Under the pieces are notes generated by a model that saw only the letters and a list, made by a program, of their open reading frames with translations, did no database searches and was not told the DNA's origin. DNA of 64,000 nt, taken from NCBI RefSeq assembly GCF_006715725.1, contig NZ_VFNU01000001.1, forward strand, positions 3,224,001 through 3,288,000, in the 5' to 3' direction. Origin of the DNA: Nocardioides sp. SLBN-35 (GTDB taxonomy: Bacteria > Actinomycetota > Actinomycetes > Propionibacteriales > Nocardioidaceae). Both the position numbers and the translations under genes were made by a program. Shown here piece after piece: positions 24,229 through 32,490 of the stretch (its first letter is position 1; every line of letters begins with the position of its first letter).

Positions 24229-25302
24229 ATGAGCAGGTCCCCCGGACGCATCCGTCTGGTCGTGCTGCTGCTTGCCGGCCTCCTGGCCGCGTCGTTCGGA
24301 TCCAGCGCCGTCACCCCGACCGCGACCACCGTGGGTGTGGGACTCACGGTGCGGGCCGACCAGACGGCCGTGGGCGTCTCGGTCGGCGCGCAGGCTGTCG
24401 TCGCCGTCACGGTCAGCCAGCAGGGCTCGCTCCTCGGGCCCGTGCAGCTGAGCGTGACCGGCGCGCCCGTCGGGGCGAGCGTCGCGATCCTGCCGAACCC
24501 CGTACTCCTCGGGGTTCCCGCAGTCATCGCCATCACCACCACCGCCGCGACGCCCGCCGGGAGCTACGCACTCACCATCGTCGCCACCAGCGGCACGCAC
24601 ACGGCCAGCGTCACGGTCACCCTCGTCGTCAGCCTGCCGACCGGGTTCACGATGACCCTGTCACCGCCGTCGGCCACCGTCGTGGACGGCGCGTCGGCGA
24701 CGTACACGCTCTCCATCAACCGCGGCCTGCTCGCCGGCCCGATCGGGCTGAGCCTCACCGGCGTCCCGCAGTTCGCGACCGCGACGGTCAGCCCGTCGCT
24801 GTCGGTGCTGGGCAACACGGCCACCATCAAGGTGAGCACCGCCACCAACGTCGTGCCCGGGGCCTACCTGATCACCGTGAAGGGCAAGTCGCTGTTGGCC
24901 TCGGCCACCGCGTCGGCGTACCTCGTCGTGCTGCCGCAGACGTACGACGACTTCCCGGTCGGCGGCACGCCCGACCGGACCCTCGCACCGGGCAGCGAGC
25001 CCGCCGCGATCGACCTCGCGCTCACCAACCCGTTCGACGCACCGATGACGGTCACCGGCCTGGGCGTCAGCATCACCTCGACGTCCGTCACCGGATGCGG
25101 TGTCGACAACTACGCGGTCGACGACTACACAGGTCCGTTCCCGCTCACGGTGCCGGCGCACGGGACCCGCACGCTCTCGCAGCTCGGGGTGCCTCGGGGG
25201 CAGTGGCCGAAGGTGCGGATGCTCGACCTCCCGACCAACCAGGACGTGTGTAAGGGCGCGACGGTGCAGCTCGCGTACACCGGCGCCGGGAACGGGGCCT
25301 GA
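24229..25302 (+). CDS. Secreted Ig-like repeat protein sharing the fibre-protein C-terminal domain
   Basis: The 357-residue exported protein has a signal peptide RIRLVVLLLAGLLAASFGSS. Two immunoglobulin-like repeats of about 90 residues follow; compare LLGPVQLSVTGAPVGASVAI with LAGPIGLSLTGVPQFATATV. The C-terminal 110 residues contain ITSTSVTGCGVDNYAV and TNQDVCKGATVQLAYTG, which align with the C-terminal half of the upstream protein (TNDNSGVQQL, VNQDACKGVTVDL). The domain therefore looks like a shared assembly or anchoring module. No sortase motif is visible. It is separated from the upstream gene by 50 nt and from the next by 4 nt. Confidence 0.65.
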   Translation: MSRSPGRIRLVVLLLAGLLAASFGSSAVTPTATTVGVGLTVRADQTAVGVSVGAQAVVAVTVSQQGSLLGPVQLSVTGAPVGASVAILPNPVLLGVPAVIAITTTAATPAGSYALTIVATSGTHTASVTVTLVVSLPTGFTMTLSPPSATVVDGASATYTLSINRGLLAGPIGLSLTGVPQFATATVSPSLSVLGNTATIKVSTATNVVPGAYLITVKGKSLLASATASAYLVVLPQTYDDFPVGGTPDRTLAPGSEPAAIDLALTNPFDAPMTVTGLGVSITSTSVTGCGVDNYAVDDYTGPFPLTVPAHGTRTLSQLGVPRGQWPKVRMLDLPTNQDVCKGATVQLAYTGAGNGA

Positions 25303-25306
25303 CGCG

Positions 25307-27226
25307 ATGAGCAGCCACCGACACCGCGGACCCGGCCGGGTCGCGACCTCCGCGCGCCGAAGCGTCCGCCCCGGCCTCGCGGCCCTTCTCGTCCTCGCCG
25401 TCGGCAGCTCCCTCGGTGGCGTCGCCGCGGCGTACTTCGGCTCCGACGGCGCGGGCACCGGCTCCCTCACCACCGGCGACCTGCACGCACCCACCGGCGT
25501 CACCGCCACCACCCAGCCGGGCACCGGCGACGTCGACATCGCCTGGACCGCTCCGGCAGGCGGCGTCGCGCCCGCCGGCTACCGCGTGCAGCGGGTGCCC
25601 GCGAGCGGGCCCGCGGTCGACGCCTGCGGCACGACGGCGACCAGCACCACGGCCGGCACCGGCTGCACCGACGAGGAGGTGCCGCTCGGCACCTCGACCT
25701 ACGTCGTGACCGCGGTGCTGCGGACCTGGACCGCCGCCTCCGCGCCCAGCGACGCCGTGAGCGTCGACCAGGTCACGCAGGCGATCACGTTCACCTCCGA
25801 GCCGACCGATCCGGTGTACGCCGGCCCGGCCTACGCCGTGAGCGCCGAGGGCGGCGACTCCGGCAACCCGGTCCTCTTCTCCAGCGCGACGCCGGCGGTG
25901 TGCACGAGCAGCGGCACGTACGGCGCCACCATCACCTTCGTCGGCGCCGGTACCTGCACGATCACCGCCGACCAGGCCGGTACGGCGTACTACGCGGCCG
26001 CACCGCAGGTCGAGCAGACCTTCCAGGTCGCCAGGGCTTCGCAGGTGATCACCTTCACCAGCACCGCCCCGGGCGGCGCCACCGTGGGCGACAGCGGCTA
26101 CCAGCCCACCGCCACGGGCGGGGCCTCCGGCAACCCGGTCGTGCTGAGCATCGACGCGTCCACCTCCGCGAACTGCTCGATCGCGGCCGGCGTCGTGTCG
26201 TACCTGCGGGCGGGCACGTGCACGATCGACGCCAACCAGGCGGGCGACGCCGACCACGCCGCGGCCCCGCAGGTGCAGCAGTCCTTCGCCGTCTCCCCCG
26301 CCGCCCAGGCGATCACCTTCACCTCGACCCCGCCGACGGACGCGAAGGTCGGCGACACCTACGCCGTGACGGCCACCGGCGGCGCCTCCGGGAACGCCGT
26401 CGTCCTGGCCACCACGACCCCGGCGGCCTGCTCGGTCGCCGGCACCGGACCGGGCGCAGCGACAGTGACCTTCACCGCGCAGGGCACCTGCACGATCACC
26501 GCGGACCAGGCCGGCGACGCCGACCACCTCGCCGCAGCGCAGGTGACCCAGTCGATCGGCGTCACCCGCAGGGCACAGACCATCACCGGACTCACCTCAC
26601 CCTCGTCCCCGGCCGTCGGCGGAAGCTACACCGTCACGGCCACCGGCGGCGGCTCCGGCAACCCGGTCGTCTTCTCGACTACCGACCCCGCGCGGTGCAC
26701 CGCCACCGGCGCGAACGGCCACACCATCACCTTCGTGTCCGCCGGGAGCTGCACGGTCGAGGCGAACCAGGCCGGCAACGCCACGTGGGCGCCCGCCACC
26801 ACGGCGTCGGTGACGTTCACGATCAGCGCACCGGCCGACACCACCGCCCCCACGATCACCTCGATCGACCCGGGCAACGAGTCCGGCGTATGGACCTCGA
26901 TCGCCTGCCAGCCGTCGTCGCCGAATGCCCGCATCTGCGTGACCGCGACCGACGGCGTCGGCGTGGACGGGGTGTCGATCAAGCTCACCAAGTCCAACGG
27001 CCGCTGCTGGAGCGGCAGCGGATCGTCGTCCTTCGATGCCGCCAACTGCGGCACGCCGATCGCCCTCACGCTGTCCGCCGGGGTGTGGCGGTCGAGCGTG
27101 CTCGCGGTCCAGGGCAACGGCGGTCAGCCGAACTTCAACACCACGAGCTACACGCTCGAGGTGACGGTCCGCGACGCCGCCGGCAACACCACCACGGCCA
27201 CCCGGACCTTCACCGTCACGGGATAG
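25307..27226 (+). CDS. Large secreted multi-repeat adhesin-like protein
   Basis: The 639-residue protein has an N-terminal hydrophobic segment LAALLVLAVGSSLGGVAA, then AYFGSDGAGTGSLTTGDL, which echoes the AYW-GEGTG start of the first protein in the locus. An Fn3-like domain follows (APTGVTATTQPGTGDVDIAW). Four tandem repeats of about 90 residues come next, each with a version of QAITFTS...GG-SGNPVV...GTCTI-A-QAG. The last 120 residues form a different Ig-like domain with Cys pairs. No LPXTG or C-terminal TM helix is seen. Surface or matrix location is inferred from the repeats. The 3' end overlaps the convergent polymerase-domain gene by 11 nt. Confidence 0.7.
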   Translation: MSSHRHRGPGRVATSARRSVRPGLAALLVLAVGSSLGGVAAAYFGSDGAGTGSLTTGDLHAPTGVTATTQPGTGDVDIAWTAPAGGVAPAGYRVQRVPASGPAVDACGTTATSTTAGTGCTDEEVPLGTSTYVVTAVLRTWTAASAPSDAVSVDQVTQAITFTSEPTDPVYAGPAYAVSAEGGDSGNPVLFSSATPAVCTSSGTYGATITFVGAGTCTITADQAGTAYYAAAPQVEQTFQVARASQVITFTSTAPGGATVGDSGYQPTATGGASGNPVVLSIDASTSANCSIAAGVVSYLRAGTCTIDANQAGDADHAAAPQVQQSFAVSPAAQAITFTSTPPTDAKVGDTYAVTATGGASGNAVVLATTTPAACSVAGTGPGAATVTFTAQGTCTITADQAGDADHLAAAQVTQSIGVTRRAQTITGLTSPSSPAVGGSYTVTATGGGSGNPVVFSTTDPARCTATGANGHTITFVSAGSCTVEANQAGNATWAPATTASVTFTISAPADTTAPTITSIDPGNESGVWTSIACQPSSPNARICVTATDGVGVDGVSIKLTKSNGRCWSGSGSSSFDAANCGTPIALTLSAGVWRSSVLAVQGNGGQPNFNTTSYTLEVTVRDAAGNTTTATRTFTVTG

Positions 27227-28193
27227 GCGGTTCCTCGGGCTGCTCCGGCTGCTCCGGCTGCTCCGGCTGCTCCGCCTCGTCCCGCTCGGCCCACTCCAGC
27301 AACGGCGCGATGTCGAAGACGTGGTCGTCGATGTCATGGTGCAGGTCGCCGAGCTCGGCGAAGCGCGCCGGCACCGTGCGGATCGTGAAGTCGCGCGGGT
27401 CGGCGTCGTCGATCTCGTCCCAACGGATCGGGGTGGAGACCCGGGCGTCGGGCAGGCCTCGCACCGAGTACGCCGCGGCGATGGTGTGGTCGCGGGCGTT
27501 CTGGTTGTAGTCGACGAACACCGCCGCCGGGTCGCGGTCCTTCTTCCACCAGGTCGTGGTGACCAGCTCGGGCGCGCGCCGCTCGACCTCGCGGGCGAAG
27601 GCGAGCGCTGCCCGCCGTACACCCTTGTGGTCGTGCTCGGGCTCGATCCGCACGTAGACGTGGATGCCCTTGCTGCCGCTGGTCTTGGGGTAGCCGACGG
27701 CGCCGAGCTCGTCGAGCACCTCGTGGGCGACGTGGGCGACCCTGCGGATGTCGTCGTACGACGACGCGGGGCCGGGATCGAGGTCGATGCGCCACTCGTC
27801 GGGCATCTCGGTCGCGCCGCGGCGGCTGTTCCACGGGTGGAACTCGACGGTCGACATCTGCACCGCCCAGATCACGGAGGCCAGCTCGGTCACGCACAGC
27901 TCGTCGGCGGTGCGCTTCCAGCGCGGGAAGTACAGCTGCACGGTCTCGACCCAGGCGGGCGCACCCGCGGGGAGCCGCTTCTGGTGCACCTTGTCTCCGT
28001 CGAGGCCCTTGGGGAAGCGGTGCAGCATGCACGGGCGCTCCCACAGCGCGTTGACGATGCCGTCGCCGACGGCGAGGTAGTACTCCACGAGGTCGAGCTT
28101 GGTGGCGCCAATCTGCGGGAAGTAGACGCGGTCCGGGTTGCTCACCCGCACGACTCGGTTCTCGACCTCGATCTCCACCGCGGGGGACGCCAT
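27216..28193 (-). CDS. LigD-type primase-polymerase domain protein, stand-alone
   Basis: The 325-residue protein is related to the polymerase domain of the NHEJ enzyme LigD, which adds ribo- or deoxynucleotides during break repair. The metal-binding DxD is in WRIDLDPGP, the conserved His in SGSKGIHVYVRI, and the third acidic position in STPIRWDEIDD. No ligase or nuclease domain is attached, and no ku or ligase gene lies in the window; separate polymerase-domain proteins are common in actinobacteria. The tail holds four EQP units encoded by a 9-bp tandem repeat at 27238-27273. The start is the ATG at 28193; the Nudix gene lies 18 nt upstream. Confidence 0.87.
   Translation of the reverse strand: MASPAVEIEVENRVVRVSNPDRVYFPQIGATKLDLVEYYLAVGDGIVNALWERPCMLHRFPKGLDGDKVHQKRLPAGAPAWVETVQLYFPRWKRTADELCVTELASVIWAVQMSTVEFHPWNSRRGATEMPDEWRIDLDPGPASSYDDIRRVAHVAHEVLDELGAVGYPKTSGSKGIHVYVRIEPEHDHKGVRRAALAFAREVERRAPELVTTTWWKKDRDPAAVFVDYNQNARDHTIAAAYSVRGLPDARVSTPIRWDEIDDADPRDFTIRTVPARFAELGDLHHDIDDHVFDIAPLLEWAERDEAEQPEQPEQPEQPEEPPIP
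27238..27273 (-). repeat. 9-bp tandem repeat coding for EQP units
   Basis: Four perfect copies of GGCTGCTCC in plus-strand reading encode EQPEQPEQPEQP at the C-terminus of the polymerase-domain protein. Copy number could change by slippage without altering the frame. Confidence 0.85.
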
Positions 28194-28211
28194 GGCTGCT
28201 GAGGGTACCGG

Positions 28212-28757
28212 TCAGCCGACGCGGCCGAGCGCGACCAGCGCGAGCAGCAGGCAGGCGAGGCTCTCGCCGTCGACGATCTCGCCGCGCCCGACCCGGGCCA
28301 GCAGGTCGGCCAGCGGCACCCGGTGCACGGCGCGGATGCCGTCCTCGAGCATGGCGTCGTCGCCGACGTACGTCAGGCCGCGGGCGAGATAGACCACCTC
28401 CGGCGCGTGGGCGACGCCGATGAGCGCGTTCATCCGTCCGATCTCCCGCCATTCCGCCGCCGCCAGGCCGGTCTCCTCGCGCAGCTCGCGCTGGGCCGCG
28501 ACGAGCGGGTCCTGCCCGTCGGCACCGCCGGCCGGCAGCTCGAGCGAGGCCCGCTCGCCCGTCGTGTAGCGGTCGACCTCGACGAGCACGACCTCGTCGT
28601 CCTCGGTCAGCGGTACGACGAACACGGCCGGCTGGCGCAGCTCGACGACCCCGTAGATCCCCTCGCTGCCGTCCGGGCGGACCACCTCGTCCTCGCGGAC
28701 CCGGATCCACGGGTTCTCGTAGGCGATCCGGGTGGTCCGACGCTGCCAGGGCTGCAT
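28212..28757 (-). CDS. Nudix hydrolase (ADP-ribose pyrophosphatase-like)
   Basis: The 181-residue Nudix protein has the core catalytic box REL-EETGL visible in AAQRELREETGLAAAEW. The Gly-rich lead is GGADGQDP, so the Glu usually found at box position 7 is replaced, while the essential RExxEE part is kept. The upstream ELPAGG and downstream IGRMNALIGVAHAPEVVYLA regions resemble ADP-ribose or sugar-nucleotide pyrophosphatases of the NUDT5 type. Substrate is inferred. It precedes the polymerase-domain gene on the same strand with an 18-nt gap and diverges from the ATPase gene at 28796. Confidence 0.8.
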   Translation of the reverse strand: MQPWQRRTTRIAYENPWIRVREDEVVRPDGSEGIYGVVELRQPAVFVVPLTEDDEVVLVEVDRYTTGERASLELPAGGADGQDPLVAAQRELREETGLAAAEWREIGRMNALIGVAHAPEVVYLARGLTYVGDDAMLEDGIRAVHRVPLADLLARVGRGEIVDGESLACLLLALVALGRVG

Positions 28758-28795
28758 CCCGTCAACCTAGCCAAGATGGCCGTAGCGTTGGGCGC

Positions 28796-29524
28796 GTGGA
28801 CTTCGACCAGCCGCCCGTGGTCCGGGTCAGTGCCGACGACCGGCTCGACCCGCAGGAGTGGCCGATGACCGTCCCGGCCGTGGCGCAGGTCGTGCGCGAG
28901 GGCCTCGACCTGGCGAAGGGGGTCACCTTCCTGGTCGGCGAGAACGGCTCGGGGAAGTCCACGCTGGTCGAGGCGGTCGCCGTGGCGTTCGGGCTCTCGC
29001 CGGAGGGCGGCACCAACCAGGGCCGGCACACGACACGAGAGTCGGAGTCGCCGCTGCACCGGGCGCTGCGGATCCAGCGCGGGCTGGGCGCCGCGCGGTG
29101 GGGGTTCTTCCTGCGCGCGGAGACCATGCACGGCTGGTACACCTTCGTCGAGCAGCACCAGAACCCGTGGGCCAGGCAGCCGGACTCGAGCTACCACGAG
29201 ATGAGCCACGGCGAGTCCTTCCTCGAGGTGCTGCGCACCCGCTTCGACTCCCCCGGGTTCTACTGCCTCGACGAGCCCGAGGCCGCGCTGTCGTTCTCCT
29301 CCTCGCTCGGACTGATCTCGGTGCTCGACCGGGTGGTGGGCGAGGGCGGGCAGGTGCTGTGCGCGACGCACTCCCCCGTGCTGGCGGCGATGCCGGGCGC
29401 GACCATCCTCGAGATCGGAGAGTGGGGCGTGCGTCGTACGACGTGGGAGGAGCTGGAGCTGGTCCAGCATTGGCGCCGCTACCTCGACGACCCGCGGCGC
29501 TACCTGCGCCACGTCCTGGACTGA
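28796..29524 (+). CDS. AAA/ABC-type predicted ATPase (COG3910-like)
   Basis: The 242-residue ATPase has Walker A in VGENGSGKSTLVEAVAVAFG, a Walker B/D-loop in YCLDEPEAALSFSS and a switch His in CATHSPVL. The signature-like SHGESFLEV lies before Walker B. This compact layout matches the predicted ATPases distantly related to RecF/ABC proteins; their partner is unknown. The start is GTG at 28796. A TAGCGT -10 box at 28783-28788 lies 7 nt upstream, suggesting a leaderless message. It is divergent from the Nudix gene. Confidence 0.8.
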   Translation: MDFDQPPVVRVSADDRLDPQEWPMTVPAVAQVVREGLDLAKGVTFLVGENGSGKSTLVEAVAVAFGLSPEGGTNQGRHTTRESESPLHRALRIQRGLGAARWGFFLRAETMHGWYTFVEQHQNPWARQPDSSYHEMSHGESFLEVLRTRFDSPGFYCLDEPEAALSFSSSLGLISVLDRVVGEGGQVLCATHSPVLAAMPGATILEIGEWGVRRTTWEELELVQHWRRYLDDPRRYLRHVLD

Positions 29525-29562
29525 CCTGTCACGCGACCCGGGGTCCGGAGCGTCAGGTGGGT

Positions 29563-30075
29563 GTGAAGGCAGACCGGCAGGCCGAGGAGTTCTCCGCCTT
29601 CGTGCGCGAGACCGGCACCCAGCTCCACCACGCGGCGATGCTGCTGACCGGAGACCACCACCTCGCCGAGGACCTGACCCAGGCGACGTACGCCAAGGTG
29701 TTCGTGCGCTGGGGTCGGGTGCGGACCGCGGAGAGCCCGGTCGCCTACGCCCGCACGATGCTGCTCAACACCTTCTTGTCGCACCGCCGGCTGCGCCGCA
29801 ACGGGGAGCGGCCCGCTGACCTCACCGACGCCGATGTCGGCCCACCGGCGCCCGGGGTCGATCCGGCGCTCCGGGTCGACCTGCTGGCCGCCCTGGCCGG
29901 CCTCGCCCCGCTCGACCGCGCCGTCGTGGTCCTCCGCTACTGGGAGGACCGCAGCGTCGCCGACACCGCCGCCGACCTCGGGATCAGCGAGTCGGCGGTG
30001 CGCACCCGCGCCCGCCGCGCCCTGCTGCGGCTGCGCCCGCTGATCGACCCGATCTCCGAGAGGACCCATCCATGA
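29563..30075 (+). CDS. SigE-family extracytoplasmic-function sigma factor
   Basis: The 170-residue sigma factor has region 2 in LLTGDHHLAEDLTQATYAKV with VRWGRVRTAESPVAYARTML, and region 4 in RAVVVLRYWEDRSVADTAAD followed by LGISESAVRTRARRALLRLR. This pattern is typical of the actinobacterial SigE subfamily. The start is GTG at 29563 behind AGGTGG. The next gene overlaps by 4 nt (ATGA) and encodes a membrane protein that may act as its anti-sigma or sensor partner. The signal it answers is unknown. Confidence 0.85.
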   Translation: MKADRQAEEFSAFVRETGTQLHHAAMLLTGDHHLAEDLTQATYAKVFVRWGRVRTAESPVAYARTMLLNTFLSHRRLRRNGERPADLTDADVGPPAPGVDPALRVDLLAALAGLAPLDRAVVVLRYWEDRSVADTAADLGISESAVRTRARRALLRLRPLIDPISERTHP

Positions 30076-30899
30076 CCGACCTCGACCACCTCGATCCGCT
30101 CGATCCGCTCGATCCGCTCGTCGGCCCTGCCCTACGCGAGCGGCTGCGCGACGAGCGCCCCGACCTCGAGCACCTCGCCACGACCTCCCTCGCCTCCGGC
30201 CGGCGGCTGCGCCGGCGGCGTCGCCTCGCGGTGTCCGGCACGGTCGCCGGGGTGGCCGCGGTCGCCGCGGTCTCGGTGGCGGCGAACATCGTGACCGGCG
30301 ACGGTACGGCGGCCCGTGACCGCTCGGTCGCAACGGCTCCGACCTCCGCCCCCGCCGCCGGGCTGCGGGCCGGGCAGGTGCTCGACCTGGGCGGCGGCCT
30401 CACCGCGACCATCCGCACCGATGCGGCCGGCCTCTACGAGCTGGGCTCCAGCACCCTGCCCGGTGGCGGCGAGGGCTTCGTCGCCGTCGTCTCCGGGCCC
30501 ACCGCCCGGATCGACACGTGGTGGTCCGACGGGTTCGGCACCCTGCTGGAGGACTGGCCCGGCATCACCGTCGCCGTCTCCCTGGCCGACGCGGACGCCC
30601 TCGGGATGCTCGGCAAGGTCGACCAGGCGCCGGTCACCACCCCCGCCGGCTGGACCTGTGAGTGGTTCCTCAACGACGACAAGGCCGCCTGCACCTCCAC
30701 CGACGGTGGCGTGGCGAGCCTCGTCATCCGCGACGCCGCCGAGCGGGACGCGTGGCTCTCCTCGCCCGACAAGGGCGACGACCCCGGCGTCTACACGACC
30801 GAGGCGCACGACGGGATCTTCATCAGCGTCCAGGGCGGCCAGGGCGCCACCGACGCCGAGATCACCGCGCTCGGCGAGGGCCTGGCCTGGGTGGACTGA
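30072..30899 (+). CDS. Single-pass membrane protein, putative sigma-factor partner
   Basis: The 275-residue protein is coupled to the sigma factor by a 4-nt overlap. A cytoplasmic N-terminus of about 50 residues begins MTDLDHLDPLDPLDPL, with the LDP units coming from a 9-bp tandem repeat at 30090-30116. A basic patch RRLRRRRRLA is followed by one TM helix, VSGTVAGVAAVAAVSVAANI. The remaining 200 residues are outside the membrane, with two cysteines in TCEWFLNDDKAACTS that may form a disulfide. No zinc anti-sigma motif (HxxxCxxC) is present, so anti-sigma function rests on position only. Confidence 0.65.
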   Translation: MTDLDHLDPLDPLDPLVGPALRERLRDERPDLEHLATTSLASGRRLRRRRRLAVSGTVAGVAAVAAVSVAANIVTGDGTAARDRSVATAPTSAPAAGLRAGQVLDLGGGLTATIRTDAAGLYELGSSTLPGGGEGFVAVVSGPTARIDTWWSDGFGTLLEDWPGITVAVSLADADALGMLGKVDQAPVTTPAGWTCEWFLNDDKAACTSTDGGVASLVIRDAAERDAWLSSPDKGDDPGVYTTEAHDGIFISVQGGQGATDAEITALGEGLAWVD

Positions 30900-30902
30900 G
30901 GC

Positions 30903-32042
30903 TCACCGAGTGGCCCGGGCGAGCCCGGCCGCGGCCACCAGGACCAGGGCCGCGGCCGGCAGCCCGAGCGCACCCACGCCGTACGCCGCGACGACGCCGG
31001 AGGCCAGCGCCGCACCGACCGCGATCCCGCCGTTGAACAGCACGGGGATCAGCGCGCCCGCTAGCGCCCGGTGTCCCGGGCCGGCCAACCGCAGCACCAG
31101 CGTCTGCGCGAACGGGGGCAGCGCGCCGGACGCCACGCCCCACAGCGCGACGAGAGGCAGACTGCCCGCGGCGCCGACCGCGAGCACCGCGACCGCGGTG
31201 AGCACGGTGGCCACGACCAGGCCGAGCGCGGTGCGCTCGACCCGCCCTGCCAGCACCACGCCGACGGCGGAGGCGAGGCCGAACACCAGCAGCGCGACGG
31301 CCGGCGGGCCGGCGAGGCGGGTGACGAAGGTGTACGCGCCGTAGTGACCCACCAGCGCCAGCGCGACGAGCACCGTCACGACGAGCATGGGGCGCAGCGC
31401 CCCGCCACGCTCGCCCGGTTCCGGGGTGGTCCCGGCGGCTGCGGCGGCCGGGACCACCCGGAGCACCAGCGCGGCCGCGACCAGGCTCGCGCCGGCCAGC
31501 ACCACGAAGGAGGCGCGCCAGCCGGCCAGGTCGGCGATGACCCGGCCGATCGGCGTACCGAGCACCATGCCGAGGGTCGCCCCACCCAGGACCACGGACG
31601 TCGCCCGCCCGAGCAGCCGGTCGGGCACCAGGTCGGCGACGTGCGCGTTGACCGTCGACCACAGCAGCCCGACGGCGGCGGCGCCGAGCGTGCGGGCCAC
31701 CAGCACGACGGCGTACGACGGCGCCAGGGCCGTCGCTGCGGCCGCCAGTGCGAATGCGACCAGGCTGCCGGCGATCACGTGCTGTCGGGGCAGGCCGCGG
31801 GTGAGGCGGACGAGCGGGATGCTGGCGACGACCACGACGGCGGCCCAGATGCTGACCAGGAGCCCCGCGGCGGACTCCGAGACGGCGAGGCCCCGGCTCA
31901 TCGGGCCGAGGACCGCGGTCGGCAGCATCTCGCCGGTGACCATGACGAGGGTGGCACCGCCGAGGGTGAGCAGGACGGGCCATGGCAGGCGGTCGGTGCC
32001 GGTGTCCGTGCGGGTGGATGGGCTGGGGCTGGTGAGCGTCAT
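30903..32042 (-). CDS. MFS exporter (AraJ/PucJ-like, DHA1 type)
   Basis: This 379-residue major facilitator has about 12 hydrophobic helices. It begins PWPVLLTLGGATLVMVTGEM and has the DHA1 features LLVSIWAAVVVVASIPLVRL and VLGGATLGMVLGTPIGRVI. Such proteins export sugars, purines or drugs by proton antiport. It is divergent from a MerR regulator. A TTGACA and a TAGCGT spaced 20 bp lie upstream, with a dyad between them, the hallmark of MerR-activated promoters. The -10 ends 7 nt before the ATG, so the message may be leaderless. Confidence 0.8.
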   Translation of the reverse strand: MTLTSPSPSTRTDTGTDRLPWPVLLTLGGATLVMVTGEMLPTAVLGPMSRGLAVSESAAGLLVSIWAAVVVVASIPLVRLTRGLPRQHVIAGSLVAFALAAAATALAPSYAVVLVARTLGAAAVGLLWSTVNAHVADLVPDRLLGRATSVVLGGATLGMVLGTPIGRVIADLAGWRASFVVLAGASLVAAALVLRVVPAAAAAGTTPEPGERGGALRPMLVVTVLVALALVGHYGAYTFVTRLAGPPAVALLVFGLASAVGVVLAGRVERTALGLVVATVLTAVAVLAVGAAGSLPLVALWGVASGALPPFAQTLVLRLAGPGHRALAGALIPVLFNGGIAVGAALASGVVAAYGVGALGLPAAALVLVAAAGLARATR

Positions 32043-32049
32043 GCCTTCG

Positions 32050-32081
32050 ACGCTAGAGTTTCACACTGATGTCAATGTCAA
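32050..32081 (-). promoter_or_regulatory. MerR-type promoter of the MFS gene
   Basis: Reading leftward, TTGACA (32081-32076) and TAGCGT (32055-32050) are 20 bp apart. The dyad TTGACATTGACA/TGTGAA spans 32081-32060. Overlong spacing with the operator between the hexamers is typical of MerR activation. The merR gene starts at 32113 on the other strand. Confidence 0.65.
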
Positions 32082-32112
32082 GGTCCGGCGACGAGGATGT
32101 GAGGCAGCAGAC

Positions 32113-32490
32113 ATGAGGATCGGAGAGCTCGCCGAGCGAACCGGGGTCGCGACCCGGCTGATCCGCTACTACGAGCAGCAGGGCCTGCTCAGCGCGGACC
32201 GCCTCCCCAACGGCTACCGGACCTACTCCGAGGCCCACGTCGAGCGGATCGAGCGGGTCGCCGGCCTGGTCCAGGCCGGCGTCCCCACCCGTCTCGTCAA
32301 GGTCCTGCTCGAGGCCGAGGCCGCCTGCGCCCTCGAGCAGCCGACCTGCTCGGCCGAGGTCGCCTCCCTCCTCGCCGAGGAGCTGGTCGGCCTCGAGAAG
32401 CGGATCGCCTGCCTCAGCCGCAGCCGGGACACGATCCGCCAGTTCCTGGCGCAGGTCAGCGCCAGCCCAGCTCCGGCGCCACGTGCGTGA
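32113..32490 (+). CDS. MerR-family transcriptional regulator
   Basis: The 125-residue regulator has the MerR winged HTH MRIGELAERTGVATRLIRYY and EQQGLLSADRLPNGYRTYSE. The coiled-coil dimer helix covers about residues 80-120. Two Cys (ACALEQPTCSAEV) lie in the middle, but the usual metal-site spacing of MerR/CueR is not present, so a drug or organic ligand is more likely than a metal. It probably controls the divergent MFS gene through the 20-bp-spaced promoter between them. Its end overlaps the convergent luciferase-like gene by 35 nt. Confidence 0.85.
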   Translation: MRIGELAERTGVATRLIRYYEQQGLLSADRLPNGYRTYSEAHVERIERVAGLVQAGVPTRLVKVLLEAEAACALEQPTCSAEVASLLAEELVGLEKRIACLSRSRDTIRQFLAQVSASPAPAPRA

